Shown: one piece after another, positions 10,562 to 24,842 of the stretch
How positions within the stretch are numbered: position 1 is the first letter of the stretch
How the letters are laid out: each line of letters begins with the position of its first letter
Assembly (NCBI GenBank): GCA_013433145.1
Contig: CM024185.1
Span: 5,931,001-5,995,000 of the forward strand
Length of the DNA stretch: 64,000 nt
Source: Ascaris suum
Lineage: Eukaryota; Nematoda; Chromadorea; Rhabditida; Ascarididae
Direction of reading: 5' to 3'
The notes under the pieces: generated by a model
Database searches by the model: none
What the model was told of the DNA's origin: nothing
What the model saw: the letters and a program-made list of their open reading frames with translations, nothing else
Position numbers and translations under genes: made by a program

Positions 10562-13500
10562 CCTTTTGACAGCTGACTTCAGCTAACTTCTGCCACAGTC
10601 TTGTTTTTCAATGGTATAGGGATTTCTGACAGTGTGTTCCAACCTTAATATATGGTTTTATATTAGATTGCCGCTTTAAATATCTATTTTCGTTTCAAAA
10701 TGATCTATCGAGTTGCATAAAGACGCATCCAATCAATTAAAGAAGACAAATAAATTTGCATAAAATAGTAATTTTTCTTTCTTATTTTTTGCTTACTTAT
10801 ATCGGATTTCGGTTTCAACGATGAAGCCACTAATCTTTACTAGGCAACTTCGAGAGGCGACTGCAGTTTCTTGACGAGAGAAATGTTTTGTCTCGATGCA
10901 TTTTGCTGAGTATATCGTCGAGCAATGACATTCAAAAACGCTCACACGATTCGCTCTATGAGATTATATCACCGAATCCAGCACTGATGCATTAATTGAT
11001 AGCGATCTGATAACATTTTTTAAAATAAAACAAAAAAAAATTTTTTTTGATCTCTAAATTTTTTTCGATGATCTTTAAAACGTAGTTTCAAAAAAATCTA
11101 AACGACTTTGAGAATTCTTGTCAAAGAGATCGAAATTCCACTGTCTATGCCATTACCTTATTCAGCTCATTTGAGTTTTTCTGAGGTGAAATATGTGCCG
11201 CAATTTTGAGCGTCCTTGAAAGGTGTCACTTGAAATTGTGACATTCATCATAGTGGAGTGCATTTCTATGTGAAATGCTCTCTACTCTCATTTAAAGTTT
11301 ATTGCACTAAACATTTTTATTATTGAATTGTACTATGAATTGTCCGCTGAAGTAAAACTTTAATCGCGGCGTTCATCTCGCCTATTCTCATTTCTCTCAT
11401 TCGCCTAATTTCCTCTTCAATCCAATAGGCGTCCAGAAAAAAATTTTTTTAAATTATGAGTACGATATTGAAAAAATTCGAAACAAGTCTTTTGCAAATA
11501 TAATATTTTTGGCACTGTTGTATTACTTGGAAATTATATGTACAAAAAAAAAATCACCAAAATAGGTTTACCTATTGATCTTAGAAATATTTTTGCTTGT
11601 CTAATTTTTGTACTCGAAGATGTATCCGCGTCGGATCCCTCATCCCCTCCTCCCCCCTCCCCCCCCCCCCACCTAATAATGGAAAGTGTTAAATGATTTT
11701 CACAAGTGAACTTTCGTGGAAGTATCGAAAATTTTGCATTTGAAGATCATTTTCCGGTTTAAAAAAAATCTTAATTAAAAAAAGTCACCTTTTGAGGTGT
11801 TTCAAGTTTTTCCTCACTTCATGAGATGATGACCTCAATATGATTTCCTATTAATTTCGTATATCACCCCCTCCATCCCAAAACACCTCTGTCGAATTAA
11901 GTTGTTCAATATGTTTTTTTCAATTAAATAGGGCGATCGAATAAAAACAAGCAAGTGCTCTCAATGCGGTAAAATCAATGGGATTCGAGTCAAGTCAAGA
12001 CCCGACAGCATCTCCGAGTCATAGTTTGACGTTCCATATAACTCGCCCTTCACTGTATCTCTCCCGAGTGTTAGTGAAGAGTCAAAATTGATGAAATTAG
12101 GTTTTCGAGGATACAGAATTTTAACGTAGATATTTAATCGGCCATTTGTTGACATTATTGGAAAGAAAAGCGCTTGAAAGGGAGGGGGATCGTTTATTTG
12201 TTGACCCCGTCGTATTTTTCGATCAGGTTGGTCTAATTAACCGCTAGTTGCTTTGTGTGAAATCAGTGCATGAAAGAAAACATATTGTTGTTGTTTATTT
12301 ATGTTTATATGAAATGAATGAACATCCATCTTTACGATGTGATAGCGATCTGCACGCAATAGTTAGCGCGCCTTTGATTCTCCTCGATCACGTACATCAT
12401 CGATACGAATGCCTGTATGCTGTCGTCTAATTGTTTCATTGAAAGCAGTGATTTCATTGCCATATAATTTAATATTTGCTTCAAATTATTTTCGAAATTT
12501 GCATTTGATAAATATTATTATTTTTAAATTATTTAATTAAGTATTACAAATTGTTAATAAATAAAGTTATTATCTGTATTACTATTATAGTTGATAAAAA
12601 TACTCATTTATCTACTATGATATACAACATATTTTCCTATGATAATTATGTATATTAATAAAAAATTATTGAAAATACTTTTTAAAATTTACTCAATTAT
12701 CAAATTAATCGATAAAACTTATATAGCTTTGTGAACTCCAAGTTTAATATTTTATTAAGTCCTCTAGCTTTATTTAAAAATTGGTTCATTTCTATTTCGT
12801 TCGTATTTACTAATGAACTTTTGAAAAGATTACTGCTATATTATGAAACGATTATAGGTAATAGATGACGGCATAAGAGATAAAATTCCCTCTGACTCTA
12901 AATTTAATAATCCGCTTTCGTAAGGCGATTTTTCTCAGTGAAAAATTTCATAGATTGATATTCCATTTACTGAATTGTTCCACTCATTCTTTTCTTCTAT
13001 CATTTTTCACTTCAAAATAAAACGAGCTTTCCAATCCGCCCAATTCATACAAATCTTCCGTCAGCGCCTTCCTTCTCACTTCAGACAAACCCTTCCTCGT
13101 CGCCCCATACCCTACCTCCCCCTCCGTTTCGAAGCAGATTATTTATCCTCTGAGGTGATTTTTGTGCAGATATGAGACGAAAAGAAATAAGAACGTATTT
13201 ATTTCCATTTATTATATGGGCATTAAACAATATTGGAACGCTGAGCGTTAGTTGATGATGGAAAAAGTCATTTTTCTCAGGCGAGATACGAACCCGCGTT
13301 ATTCAATTCATGAATATATCAACGATAGTTAAAAGAGTTGTTCAATTTTCTTATCATTGAATAAACATCATCCATTATTTATCTATGGAGCGATTGCAGT
13401 AAAAAGGAACGATTTGTGTTGTAATTTTATTTATTCCTTTCTGATGAGTTTTATTACAGCACTGATTGGTCTTATGGTATCTTATATCAGTGAAGGTAAT

Positions 13501-15925
13501 ATAAAGAAATATCATCTCATGTGTTAATATGCATCCTCCACATTTCACAGATCGGTGTATGAGCATATTTCCGATTTCATTGATTAAAAAAAAAGACGTT
13601 TTTGACAAAAAAAAATCGAGACTTTCTTACTCTCAATCCTCAAAGGAGGAGTGGGAATTTTCGGAGTGGGAGGGGGGGGGGGGAGGTGGGAGAGGGGAGC
13701 TAAGAGTATCTGAAGGAAGTTTGAAGTATTTGTGGGACTTATTTTTCTTAATTTATTGATAGTATGGGAAGCTATAGTGATACCCTCTCATCAATGTTGT
13801 AAGGTGGCTATGAAAACTGTTGAAGTGATGTTCTCGAAGTTGCAGTCTCAAAAATAAAAGATTCAAAAAGCCGAAAAACAAATATCTTTGAGCGGATCGA
13901 GATTCTCATCACTCAACAAGTCGATATTTCAACTTAAATAACGCCACCTATTGTAATGATATTCATTAGATATTCGAATTTCTTCTACTATCCTTCTTAA
14001 ATATGATATCTGCAAGCAAAAATTTGCATTTTCCACTTTTCGGAATCAATCTTTATAGGTTCCACAATTGCTATAAATTTCTGCCGATGAAATTTTGCTT
14101 TTGAGAGTAATCTCAACGAGTTCGCTTCTGCGGGAAAAAATGCTAACATTTTTTTAAAACTTTTAAATGGTTTTATACTTACTTTTTTATAAGATAATAA
14201 TACTGTACTTCCTGAGCAATGAATAGTTACGAGATACTGTTAACATAGTACCAGGTTATTAGTGCGGTTATTCAGTAGAATAATGGTGGAATTTAAACCA
14301 CCCAAATGATACTTCGACGATGGTTTATTGTCATGTATCGTTTATGATAATACGGCATAAAGTATCTGCAAATGTATTTATTTCGCTATCTCTATTATCC
14401 ACTAAAAAGTGCCAGCTATCGAAGAAATGATCACATCTTCATACGCCGACATCATGTTTTGTGTGGAAACGTCGAAGAGAAATCGGTCTCGCAATCTATT
14501 GAACACTGATTTATTTGTTTGTTGCGTCTTCTATATGCAAGAAATATTTCACTTTTTTTTTTTCATGAAATTTTCTTCTCATTTAAAAAATTTTTAAATG
14601 AGATTTAATTCGATATGCTAGACGAATATAATGTGGTAAAAAAAAAAATTAAAAAAGAATTAATTCTATTGTGAAATATTTTATTATTTCATTGAAATAT
14701 TTTTGAATCTCAAATACAAATTTTTAAAAAAATATCAGTGTGAAATTATATTGAATGTCGTTTTTTTTTGTGTTTGCAAAAAAAAGAGCACATTGCGTCA
14801 ATTGTGATTGCTTGCCTCTCCACTTTGGAGATTTTATTATAATAATATCGACGCCAGATTTATAGCATAATAGATTTTAGAATTCAATTTCCTATCGGCA
14901 ATCGCTCAGCTTTATTATTTCTCTTATTTTCCTTGTTATTGATGCTGCCCAATTTGAATTCCCTAAGAAAGCGATTTTTTCTTAATAAAATTATCACATT
15001 TTATCAAAAATAAAAAAAAATTCATCGTAGAGATGTTTGGAAGAGAAGAAACAAACTAATAGAAAGTTTTTTTAACGCCTATAGGGCTAAAAAAATTGAA
15101 TCCTTATTAAAAGGAAAAAGTTGGAGTAGTTTCACGTCCTCTTGTAGAGTTGAGCACTTCGATTTTACAAATGAGGGTTTTGAATATGCAAATAGCAAAG
15201 TTGATGCTTTTAGAGAAGCATCTGCTCATCCATTTACGTTCTCTTTTCATGTCATCAGAATTGACGTCGAAGTTGATCCCTGTATCGCATTGAATTTCTC
15301 CACAAAATCATACATCGAACGGTATTAATTAAGACGATATTTTCCAATTTCTTGCTCAAAAAAATTTCCCTACGACATCTTTTACAGATGCGCCAATTTC
15401 TTTTTCACATTCATTTCAATCATTTGAGAGTTTTATTTCGACCTTTTTAAGTCGTAAATATGTCCTTCAAATTCCTCACCGTTTCATTTCAATGAGCAGA
15501 AACCATCCTATTAAATCCGTCGAGAAATTTAGAAACTCGTTTGCGCCTTTCATTTTCCTCTTCTCATTTTCAACTAATTTGCATAATATATTCTCACAAA
15601 TTTCCCTCTGTTACTTCTCTTAATGTCTTGCTTGGAATAAAAAATTAACCCACAAACTGTCGTAGATCAAACATAATTTTTTTGGTGAAAGAGTGAGCAT
15701 CACCTGCTTTCCAAGGTTTCCCCGATCCGATCGCACAATCGGTGATCCAACCTTCCGATCATTTTGCATCCTCTTAATGATCTTAATCTCAGAAAAAGTG
15801 GAAGGTCCTGTCTCCTCCAAATCTGCCTGACACATATATCGTCTTCGTACGGTAATCTTTGCTTTGAATGCAAGCTTAATGTAACAGTTAACTAATTTAA
15901 ATGCAGGCAACTGCTAGAGGCGACG

Positions 15926-18900
15926 ATGATCACTGGATGGCTGTGGTGGTTGCTTGGTATTTATGTGGCGTACCGCTTAACTCGAACAATGCTTGCTTTA
16001 ATTCGCGCTGTTCTAATCTACTGGATTGCACCGATCTTCTATGAGCCGAATTTGAATAAATACAAAGGCAGATGGACAGGTAAGTGAAGTTGACTTCAAC
16101 CTTGGCCACACCTGGAATTTCTTCTATATTTGATTATTCAATCAAATATAGATGAAATATGCCCTAGAAATTCTTATGGCACCTGCAGTATGACCTGATA
16201 TTGGCCTTACTCTTAAATCTAAGTTTGAATGGTTCTCTTCTAAGCTTCGAATGCATTTCTTCAAAAAGGTTGTCCATTTTACGGGAAAAGATTGCATTGG
16301 TTCGCTGAGGGAATCCTCTGATATTCTTTAAGGCAATAAATTTGTAAAAGATTGATAATTGTGATTGTAATTTACGATTTTGCCTCCAATGCAGGCTTGG
16401 TGCTAACTATTTTATGACACTTCAGAAGTGGCGATTTATTTGAGGAAGGATTGTCTTTTAGGACTTTAGAATGGGTAATGGGGGGGGGGGGGACTTCGTT
16501 GAAGTAATCAGCACTTTAATATCCTCGAGTATTGCAGTATTGGAGAAGTGCCAATGATGATGTATTTTTGAAGAAATTTCATTACAAGGGAAAGCTTTAA
16601 CTATCAGAAATATGGAAAAGGCGGATGAATAAAATTTACATTATTTTTCTTATAGCAATGAAAAATAATTTCGAATTGAAAGGAATCATAGGAACAGTAA
16701 TTAAATGAAATCATAGAATAGTAATTAAATGGAATGAAATTGACTTTATTACTTGAAATGGGCGAAAATTTCAGTTCGCATTGAAAAATTTGCTATTTCT
16801 ATTGCAATTTTTAATGACAATTTTTCACTAATGTTTCTATTGTAGGTCTTAAGTGTGGAGAATCTTTTGCATATTACAATTGGCAATTTGTTTCTTCGTT
16901 ATTGCCATATTTTCGAACCCGTTTCTATAGGAATCATTGACACGTTTAATTTTGCTATGGGCCGAGCAGTCGGTTTTCCACCCCCCCCCCCCCACCTCTC
17001 CTCTCCCCACTTCTCTCGACCCCTCTCTTTTTTCTCAATGCGCAGATCCCTGCTCGCCTCCCCCTCCCCCCCCCCCCCCCAAATTAACCAACTCATGGTA
17101 ATTGAATGGGGATAGAGAATAAATGGCAGCTCTAAATGCTCTAAAGAGGTTAGGAGAGGTCTATTTTTTTGTATCGATAGCAATTTACTGAAATCAGAAG
17201 AGGCTTCAGAATTAACGAGATTCATTACTCTTCGATCATTTATGTTGGCTTGAAAGATTCCTGTTGAACGGTAAAATATCATCGATGAACGAGAGATCAA
17301 AATTTTCTCATTCTGAGCAGCTTTTTGCAGATTAATAATTGCGGTAAATAGTCGTTTACCGTAATTTCCTAATTCAGTCACGGTAATTCAGGCTTTTATT
17401 AGATATTTTGTTTCGTATAGCGAATACAATTCCCTTTGAAATTTGTTATATTAGCGACTATCGTAATGGTTGTTTTAATCATTGAGCTCTGAATTAATTA
17501 TCAATTGTGTTTGATAATTAAACATTTCATGATATATAGAATATTTATTTAAAACGTTAAATAACGTTGAAAAATTTTTTTCCTTAATAAACTGAAAGTG
17601 TTAAATATCGTTTAAGAAGTAATGTAAGTATTGCTCAACAATACTATAGATTATAACCAACCGCTGCCTTTTTTGATGACGTCATTTTTAGTTGTAACCG
17701 GCGGTACGGATGGCATTGGTAAGGCTTATATGATCGAATTGGCGAAACGAGGTCTTCGAAGGTTTGTGATAATCGGACGTAATCCGACAAAATTGAACGA
17801 CGTGAAGGCATCGTTAGGTTTGTTTGGAGTTTGAGGATTTACCACGACGATGAATATTTGAATGGCAAAAAAATTCTTATATCTTGAGTTCCTCTTCATT
17901 CTCCTTCCTTAAAGTCAACTGTTAGGAAGGAGAGGTGGGCTCGGGGGTATGGAGATTTTCGGGTAACCTTTTATTTGATTTAACCGGTACTAAATTCTAA
18001 TAGTTATCTATGCTACTTTTAGCCTATTTGAATCGGAAGTTTTCGAATGCTTGGAAATGCTTAATCAGTTTAGCATTTTGATAGGTGGTAGAGATTTCCA
18101 TCTGTACCACCTGTCCGTCGTAAATGGAGTGATGGTTGTTTATTATGTTTTATTCGGGGATTAGTTACGATCCTGATTTTTCCTGATGGTGCTCCTTCCT
18201 TTCGATCTCCTTCTTTATCCTGGTTTGGTCATCGATCCGGATAATGCATCATTGTAAGAGCTCAATAAAACCTACAAATTTACTAAGGAAATACTTCTGA
18301 AGCGGTGAGGCGGAACGGAAACGCATCGTTCATTGTGGACGCGGCCTAGTAATATACAACCGCGAGATATGATCCATGCAAAACTTCGTTAATATTCAGT
18401 TGTGTTCCTTTTTTCTTCATTTTATAATTTTTGACCTATGTTGCGAAGTATGATTGCCCATCTGTATGACCTGTCTGTCGTAAATTAGACCTGACCTATT
18501 GCGAGGCTGGGGGGAGGGGGAAGAGGGGAAGTGTGGAAGGGAACTAAGATGTCGTTTCTCTTCCCTCCTCCTTTTCCTTTTATTCGCTGTCGATAAAGGG
18601 GGCGCTAGTTTGCTTCGAAAGGAGGAACCTAATGGTTATTTATTTTGCATGTCACTTCCGGCCTATTTTTGCTTGTTTTGCTTGAAGGACGCTGTCAGTT
18701 GTGGCGTTTGCTCGTATGCACTTAGTTGGGACAGTCCATTCATATTCTGTCGCACTCACATTGATGAATAATGTCATTTGTTCACTTCCGCCATTTTTTT
18801 TTTCTGAACCTGCAATCTCTCGTTTGCGGTCGACGAATTGAAAATCGTGATCGGCGATCTCATTCTCTTAAGAACTTTCTTTTCCTTTCATATTTTTATT

Positions 18901-21900
18901 TCGTTTTCCCCTCTTTCACACCACTTTTTTTTTCCAAGAAATCGAGTGTAATCCCAACTCGATGTGAGGTTACATCTCTTATTGCAGAGATGAATTTCGG
19001 TGCAGATGTTCAAACTTATCTCTTCGATTTTTTCGACGGTGATTATGAGGCCTTACGAGAGTATCTCAATAAAATCAATATCGGATTTGTTGGTATAACA
19101 TTATTCTATATTATTCATAATTTCTTATGTTGCCCTCACTAATTTGCTTCCGGCTGTTAATTAAAAATACACGCAATTATCATTGCAATAATTGTAAACG
19201 ATGCAAATTATCACCTAACACCATTAAAAAAAAAATTTAACACTGAGACAGAATTTTCTCAGCATACCTTCTAAGGGGTTTAAAGGTCGAGATCATCAGG
19301 CATTGATGCTGCGTTGCTCTTTTATTAACTCTCTTTTAGGAATCTGAATGTATTGCACTTAATTTTAGCACAAGAATAAGCGAGATTTGAGAATTGAAAC
19401 TGCAACACTCATAATAAACCCTCCTTTTCAATAAGCTCCCATCATTGAAGACTCCTCTGAATTTAACTTTCGATAACCCCCACCCTCCCCTGTCCTCAAA
19501 ATAATATTCCCTTCTTCTATGATAAAATCCTCTCTTAAGTCAAAAAATGCTCTGTTTTCATGTTTTTTAATATACGTGAAGTATTTCAAAAATTGTTGGA
19601 CTCGATATTTTTTGATGCAGAATTTGCCCATTCCTTAATAGTTCCGTCTTTGAGCATACCGTTTTCTTTGTAATGTTGGAAAATCAAAGAACTCCAGTGG
19701 TTTTATTCCAATTTATACGATAATTTCTAAACGTGGTAATGGTGATTGAGATATGAATTTGAACAACTAAAAGACTTTCCCGTATTGAGAGATAAACTCG
19801 GAGTTGTATCCTTTGTGCATTGATGCTTGCCGAAAATGAATACTGCGTGTATTACAGTGAATAGTGTTGGAGTGGGCCGTGAATTGATGGAGCGATATGG
19901 TGACAATCCAGAGGCTGATCGGAGCATCCTGAAAATCAACGCGATGGGATCCGCTGAGGTGTTTTTTTTTTGACTCCTTTGAAACTCACTTCTGAAGATG
20001 TGTTTTGATAGCATTGTTGATCTAATCGTTCAAGAATGATGCATTCTGAAGCTCGGGTTTTTATTTTGGTTGACGTTCAAATGTAATCTCTTCACCCTCA
20101 AATATCTTGGCTGTTGTTTTTTCATCCACAATTAAGGCTTCATAATAAATTAATAAAAAAGAAATTAAAAGGTTCCTTCCAACCTTTGGTGCAGATATTA
20201 CTGCAAAAAGTTATAGATTCTATTGGCCTGAAGTTATAGGTCCATTCGGCTTTTTATTGAAATCTGACGGAACGGAGACACAGATCTGAAATAAGTGAAG
20301 GACAGGAAGGTGGACTTTTAAGATTCGAGTAAATCATAAATTTTTTTCAACAGATTCGCTAATCAATGCCAGCTTTCTTCTTCAACATAATTAAGTATTG
20401 TCGATTACAATATAATTTAGAATAAGCAATTAACGCATCAATTTTTCACGCCATTAGATGCAAATAGAATTGTTCACTCATTTCAATTTCTAGTTTCTCT
20501 CGATGGTATTGCCACCGATGGAACGAAATGGTGGTGGACAAATCGTTGTGATGTCTTCGATTCTCAGCTATAGACCATTCCCATATTTGGCGGCTTATTG
20601 TGCTGCCAAGGTATGTTTATGGCTTATTTTCTCGTTACCTCATTAATTAGAATATTGCGCAATGGAATATTGAGCTGCTCTTTTTTTAACCTCCATTTAT
20701 TGTTGGTTGCGTAACAAAATGAACGATCGGAAATGATCAGTTGCAGTGAAAAAAAAATGCAGTAATTCCATTGTTTTATCGAAAGAGGGAAGTGATTTTG
20801 GATTAGAGTTGATCTTTGTCAATTCGCTTTGGCGACGAAGAATGCAAATTGTTACATTGCCTTGATCGACTGATGACAAGACCTGGTTAAATATGCAAAT
20901 TTGCATGGCATAACAACTGAAGAATAGCCAACTGGATGAATGCGCATTGCAAATACTGAACATTTGAAAATGTGGACGGACTGATACGAGTATTAAGGCA
21001 GTTGACAGTACGGAGATTGCATTCAGTGGAATAAATATAGCGCAAATGTTTGCTTTTTAATGGGGACAACAAGCAAACTTTTACTATCGCTGTTAATTGT
21101 AAGGATATTTGGAGTGATCGTTTGAGTAATTCAATAGTCAATGATTAGGAGGTATATTACATATGTGTAGCTGTATAGGTAGGGAAAAAAAGGACATTGT
21201 TTGTTTTATTGAATTCTTCCTTCAATCTGCCGCTCGAAATTTCACCTTCGAAGCGAATCGAAGTTGTCGCAGTAATGTCTTTAATATCTCAGAGTTTTAG
21301 TTCATCTTTACTTTTTCCTGCTCTCAATTGGCGTTCTTTAATTTCGTTCATTGCGATAGCTCACTTCCTTTATGATATGACTTATTGCCATGAGGCCGTC
21401 TTGACTAAGCTCAATCAGAGCTCAATCAAATTCTAGGAATGAAATCATTCTTTTCTATTATCCTTCTAACTTTCTTCTCTCATATCTTCTTCTTTAAAGA
21501 GTTTGCAGCATTTTTAGTCGCAGATCACTCAATCGCTATTACATATCGAACCAATAGATTAGAAGCTGTCATTACTTATATTTTCTGCACACTGAACATA
21601 GGATGTTTTTTATATTTGAATGTTCATTCGACCATAGGGAGAAGGTTTCGGACTGTTAATTTGTGCAGAATCTGTCCGCGAGGATAGTGCCGAGAGATTG
21701 GCCAAAATAAGGAAGAAGAAAGGAATGAGCGAGCATGCTAGAGAGGAGGAGGGGGGGGGGGTGAAGTGTTATGCGTTCTTGCTTGTTGCTGATCATACAA
21801 AATAGTTTAATCAACTACTAACGATTAATAAGAGTGTATTCAAACGTTAAGTGTATCGAGCACCTTCTAAATTCCTTTATAAATGGTTCATTTTCTGGTC

Positions 21901-24546
21901 TGCCGACTGCAACATTGCATCATAAAGGTAGCAGGAACTCAGAATTTCGTTTGTGGACCATCTCTTAGGTGGATCTTATCCACCAAATGTAGTAGGTTCA
22001 GTTATTTATCATTCGAAACAACTAGATAGTTATGCACCAAAGCATAATTTTGCCACAAGGCGCTGTATGCAAATTCGCAAAAATGCTTAAAAATGCAGGC
22101 AGGGAAACTTCTCTGCTTGCAGAAAAAAAAACAGACTTGGATTCAATAATTGGACTAGTTTATTAGGCTGGCTTACCAGATGCCGACGGGTCAAGAAGTA
22201 GGCTTGGAATCGCCAAAGATGTGATGCTCCACAGACTCCGATAGATGGTTGTCGATGGCTGGGTTACCATTATATAATTCGGATCGTTTGAGTTTTATTT
22301 ATAAAGCCATCATAACGTGTGAGGGAACGCGTTGGATCGATTAGAGCCCAGAAGGTGCTCTCTCCAAGATGAATTTTCAAAAGAATTAACGTGAAGCTCT
22401 TATGTGCGAAGGCGGTGTGAAATCATATGATTTGGATTGATCAGAAATGGGGATGGGAGTTCAGCATCGCATCGAACAAACTCCATCTTCTCTCCTTTTT
22501 CTTGGACTAGGAATCTAGAAATCATCGTGTGGGGCAAAATGACCGAAGGGATAACGCATTTCTTCTTGCAACATCCTAAGAACCTTCGCATTCGGAGTGA
22601 AGGATATGTTGAATACCTGGGGAGTTTCCCCATCTCCAATGTTTTCAACCGTAGCAGTAAACATATAAAATACTTCTTAATGACCAATTATCAAAGATTA
22701 ATTCAAAAGCTGATATTTTTTATTGAAGTCGATGATGTCGTTCCTATGTGAGTCAGTTGACCGCGAGTGGTCAACGATCGATGTTCAATGTTTGACGCCA
22801 GCTATAGTGGCTACGAATATGACCTTCTATAAAGAAGCTTCGTTCTTCGTTATCACTCCGGAATATTTCGCACGACAAGCGGTCAATACTATTGGTCTCG
22901 TCAAATCTACTACCGGGTCGTTCCTTCATGAAATTCAGGTAATATAACCGGAAGCATCAACATAAGAATATCGCTTATATCCTTTTCTCACCTTTATCGC
23001 ATTCCAAGGTGGTGCAGCCTCTCACCTGCCGGACTGTGGTATATTGCAAATATTAATTAAAGTCAATTTCGCGAATTAACCTGTAAAGCCAAGAGCATTT
23101 GAAAGAGTGACACTTGCTTGAATTCCACTTGGGGCAGCCGTATTACGCTAAATTTATTAGCTTTTTCAGGTTTATTGTATTTCGCCGCTTCATCGTTACG
23201 TAGAGCCGGATTCCTTATATACCGTCAGTTCACGAAATAAAATCAGGGCTTATGGGCACTATTGAAAAAGGAAGAGAGCTCCTCATTTTGAGGGAAAATG
23301 AGCTTACAAATCTGGCCCTTTAGAAAGATGGCGTTTTCGGGTCGATCCTTTCTTGCCCTTTAGAGTTAGTATTTACTTTCGAGAGAGGGCTTATAGGTTT
23401 CGTCGGCCCCTAGAAAGAGTGCACTGTCGGGTAGGGGGATTTCAGAATATAGAGAATAGAAATTTAGAGATTCACATAAGAGTGCAATGATTCAATAAAC
23501 ACTTTCAAGAAAATAAATAAATACAGCGGTGTGATAAGAGAAATAATTAATGAGATGGTGAAAAATAGTAAGAGATGATTGATAGTTGAGAGAATTGTGG
23601 CGAAAAAAAAATTGAAGGTTAGAGATGAAAACGTTAGTTGAAGATTTTGCAAGAATAACATCATTGAATGACATCATAAGTACGTTGTTTTCGTTTTTAT
23701 TGAAAATTTTCATGGCAGTGGGTTTTTTTTCTTTTTTCAGAGCTAATTCCAGGTTAGTTGAAAATAAAGAACTTAATTTTTAACACCGAAATCTTTCTTT
23801 GCTGCTGAAAGTTTTCTCAGTGATTTACATTCATCTATAAATAGGGGATGATGATTAAAAGACTATACCGCAGATGTAAAGCATTGCAAGAAGAAATTGC
23901 ATTACAATAGTCATGCAACGATAGAATTTTCCCTAATTTCATCTGTTTATATAATAAAAGTGCTTCTTCCAAAAAAAAAAATAGTTGTTTTATTATATTT
24001 TGTTGAATATTTGAAGATAATTTCTCTTCGTATAATCTATCAATTACGAAAAATTTCTAAGTACTCAATCACTTCATATAATCTAAAAATTTTTAAGTAC
24101 AGTTAAGTACTCATAGATTTTTTAAATAATCAGTGAAGTTTAGGAGAGTGAAATCGATATATGCTAGTTGATGAGTATGGAATGGATATTAGAAAAGTAC
24201 TTGAATAATGAAAAAGGAAATTAATTTCCAAAGGGATAATTTTCCATCTTTAATAGTATTGGAAATGAAAGTTGGGGAAAAACGATTCAACATATTCTTT
24301 CAAGTTCAGCTCGAGGTCGATCATTGAAAGCTTCACCTTTCAACCTCAGCTTGAGATCAGTCATTGAAAGTTTCATTTAGTTAAAATAAACGATTTCAGG
24401 ATTTAGCGCGACATTTATATCCATGGAGAATACTTAAATATCTTATATTACCGATATGCTATTATCAACGATGGAGAGCCGATCGTTTATGCAAAGAGCG
24501 TGGCGATGCAAAAATCGACCCTAGCCTTAAGAGGGCACAAGCGTAA
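15926..24546 (+). CDS. Short-chain dehydrogenase, LET-767 / 17-beta-HSD12 / HSDL1 type
   Basis: This family reduces 3-oxoacyl-CoA or keto-steroids with NADPH, usually at the ER. Exons: 15926-16079, 17692-17817, 18988-19092, 19858-19958, 20494-20610, 22729-22938 and 24400-24546; all join in phase, giving 319 residues, close to LET-767. Residues about 4-35 form a membrane anchor. The cofactor motif [11 protein letters not shown] follows VV at about residue 52. FDFFDG supplies the usual acidic residue, and the NNVG block reads NSVG. The catalytic set is complete: Asn in KINAMG, Ser in SSILS, Tyr and Lys in YCAAK. VATNMT and [10 protein letters not shown] resemble HSDL1, but HSDL1 has Phe in place of the catalytic Tyr, so this one should be active. 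The last exon (DLARHLYPW to KRAQA) carries a second hydrophobic stretch and a basic tail. An acceptor ATGCAG at 15901-15906, 20 bases before the ATG, fits a leader or 5' UTR splice. Orthology within the clade is uncertain. Confidence 0.93.
23170..23265 (+). other. Possible alternative terminal exon of the dehydrogenase
   Basis: A good acceptor (CTTTTTCAG) is followed by an open phase-0 frame of 31 codons ending in TGA. It would join exon 22729-22938 and replace the conserved tail by [16 protein letters not shown] and more. The tail has no family resemblance, whereas the exon at 24400 does, so I treat 24400 as the main end and this as an alternative or a chance frame. Confidence 0.2.
24307..24380. 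repeat. 40-bp imperfect tandem duplication
   Basis: Two copies starting at 24307 and 24347 share CAGCT/TTGAG and TCATTGAAAG followed by TTTCA or CTTCA. They lie in the last intron of the dehydrogenase, ending 20 bases before its final exon. Confidence 0.55.
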
Positions 24547-24662
24547 TGCTCGATTCTCTCAAAAGATTTTTTTTCCATTTTAATCGTGATACTCTCTTTT
24601 AATAGGTTGAAATATAACTAAAGAGGGGAAGAGGTGAGGGGAATTAAAATGAACAGAATGGA

Positions 24663-24682
24663 GGGGGGGGGGGGGGGGGGGG
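24663..24682 (+). repeat. Poly-G run of 20
   Basis: The longest of at least nine uninterrupted G or C runs of 11-20 bases here. Others: 16480-16492 (G), 16981-16993 (C), 17066-17080 (C), 21751-21761 (G), 25617-25630 (G), 29125-29139 (G), 55109-55123 (C), 63230-63244 (G). Confidence 0.95.
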
Positions 24683-24842
24683 AGGAGAGAATGGGTGATG
24701 AATGAATTTGTGAATTAGAGCAACAAATATTTTCTTTTGTTTACTTTCTCATTCGTAATCGAGTGTGCACTATACTTTCACCATTGAATAGCTATTCAAA
24801 GAATTATTCATAATCGTTACTACCCGTCTCTCTAAATGATGT

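Larger units (their letters stand above)
2273..15925. other. Long stretch without a recognisable gene
   Basis: Nearly 14 kb of mostly T-rich, stop-filled sequence between DYM and the dehydrogenase. It holds the palindromic repeats at 6621-6760, a run of GAATTC sites at 6483-6520, a TA microsatellite at 10504-10558 and a C-run near 11,650. A few exon-like ORFs stand out: plus 5705-5845, plus 8801-8908 (35 codons from ATG, CVCNSGC near the start) and minus 4533-4673 (ATG, LVDELASVANG). None matches a family I know. Promoters for the dehydrogenase must lie at the right end but no element is identifiable. Confidence 0.5.

Noticed and set aside
13281..13298. tRNA T-arm-like sequence on the minus strand
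   Set aside because: The stem can pair, but the loop lacks the invariant A and no matching acceptor stem or D-arm exists at the right distance.
16899..17381. 160-codon minus-strand ORF in intron 1 of the dehydrogenase
   Set aside because: It starts with GTG, and much of it is Gly/Arg/Glu from two poly-C runs. No family resemblance.
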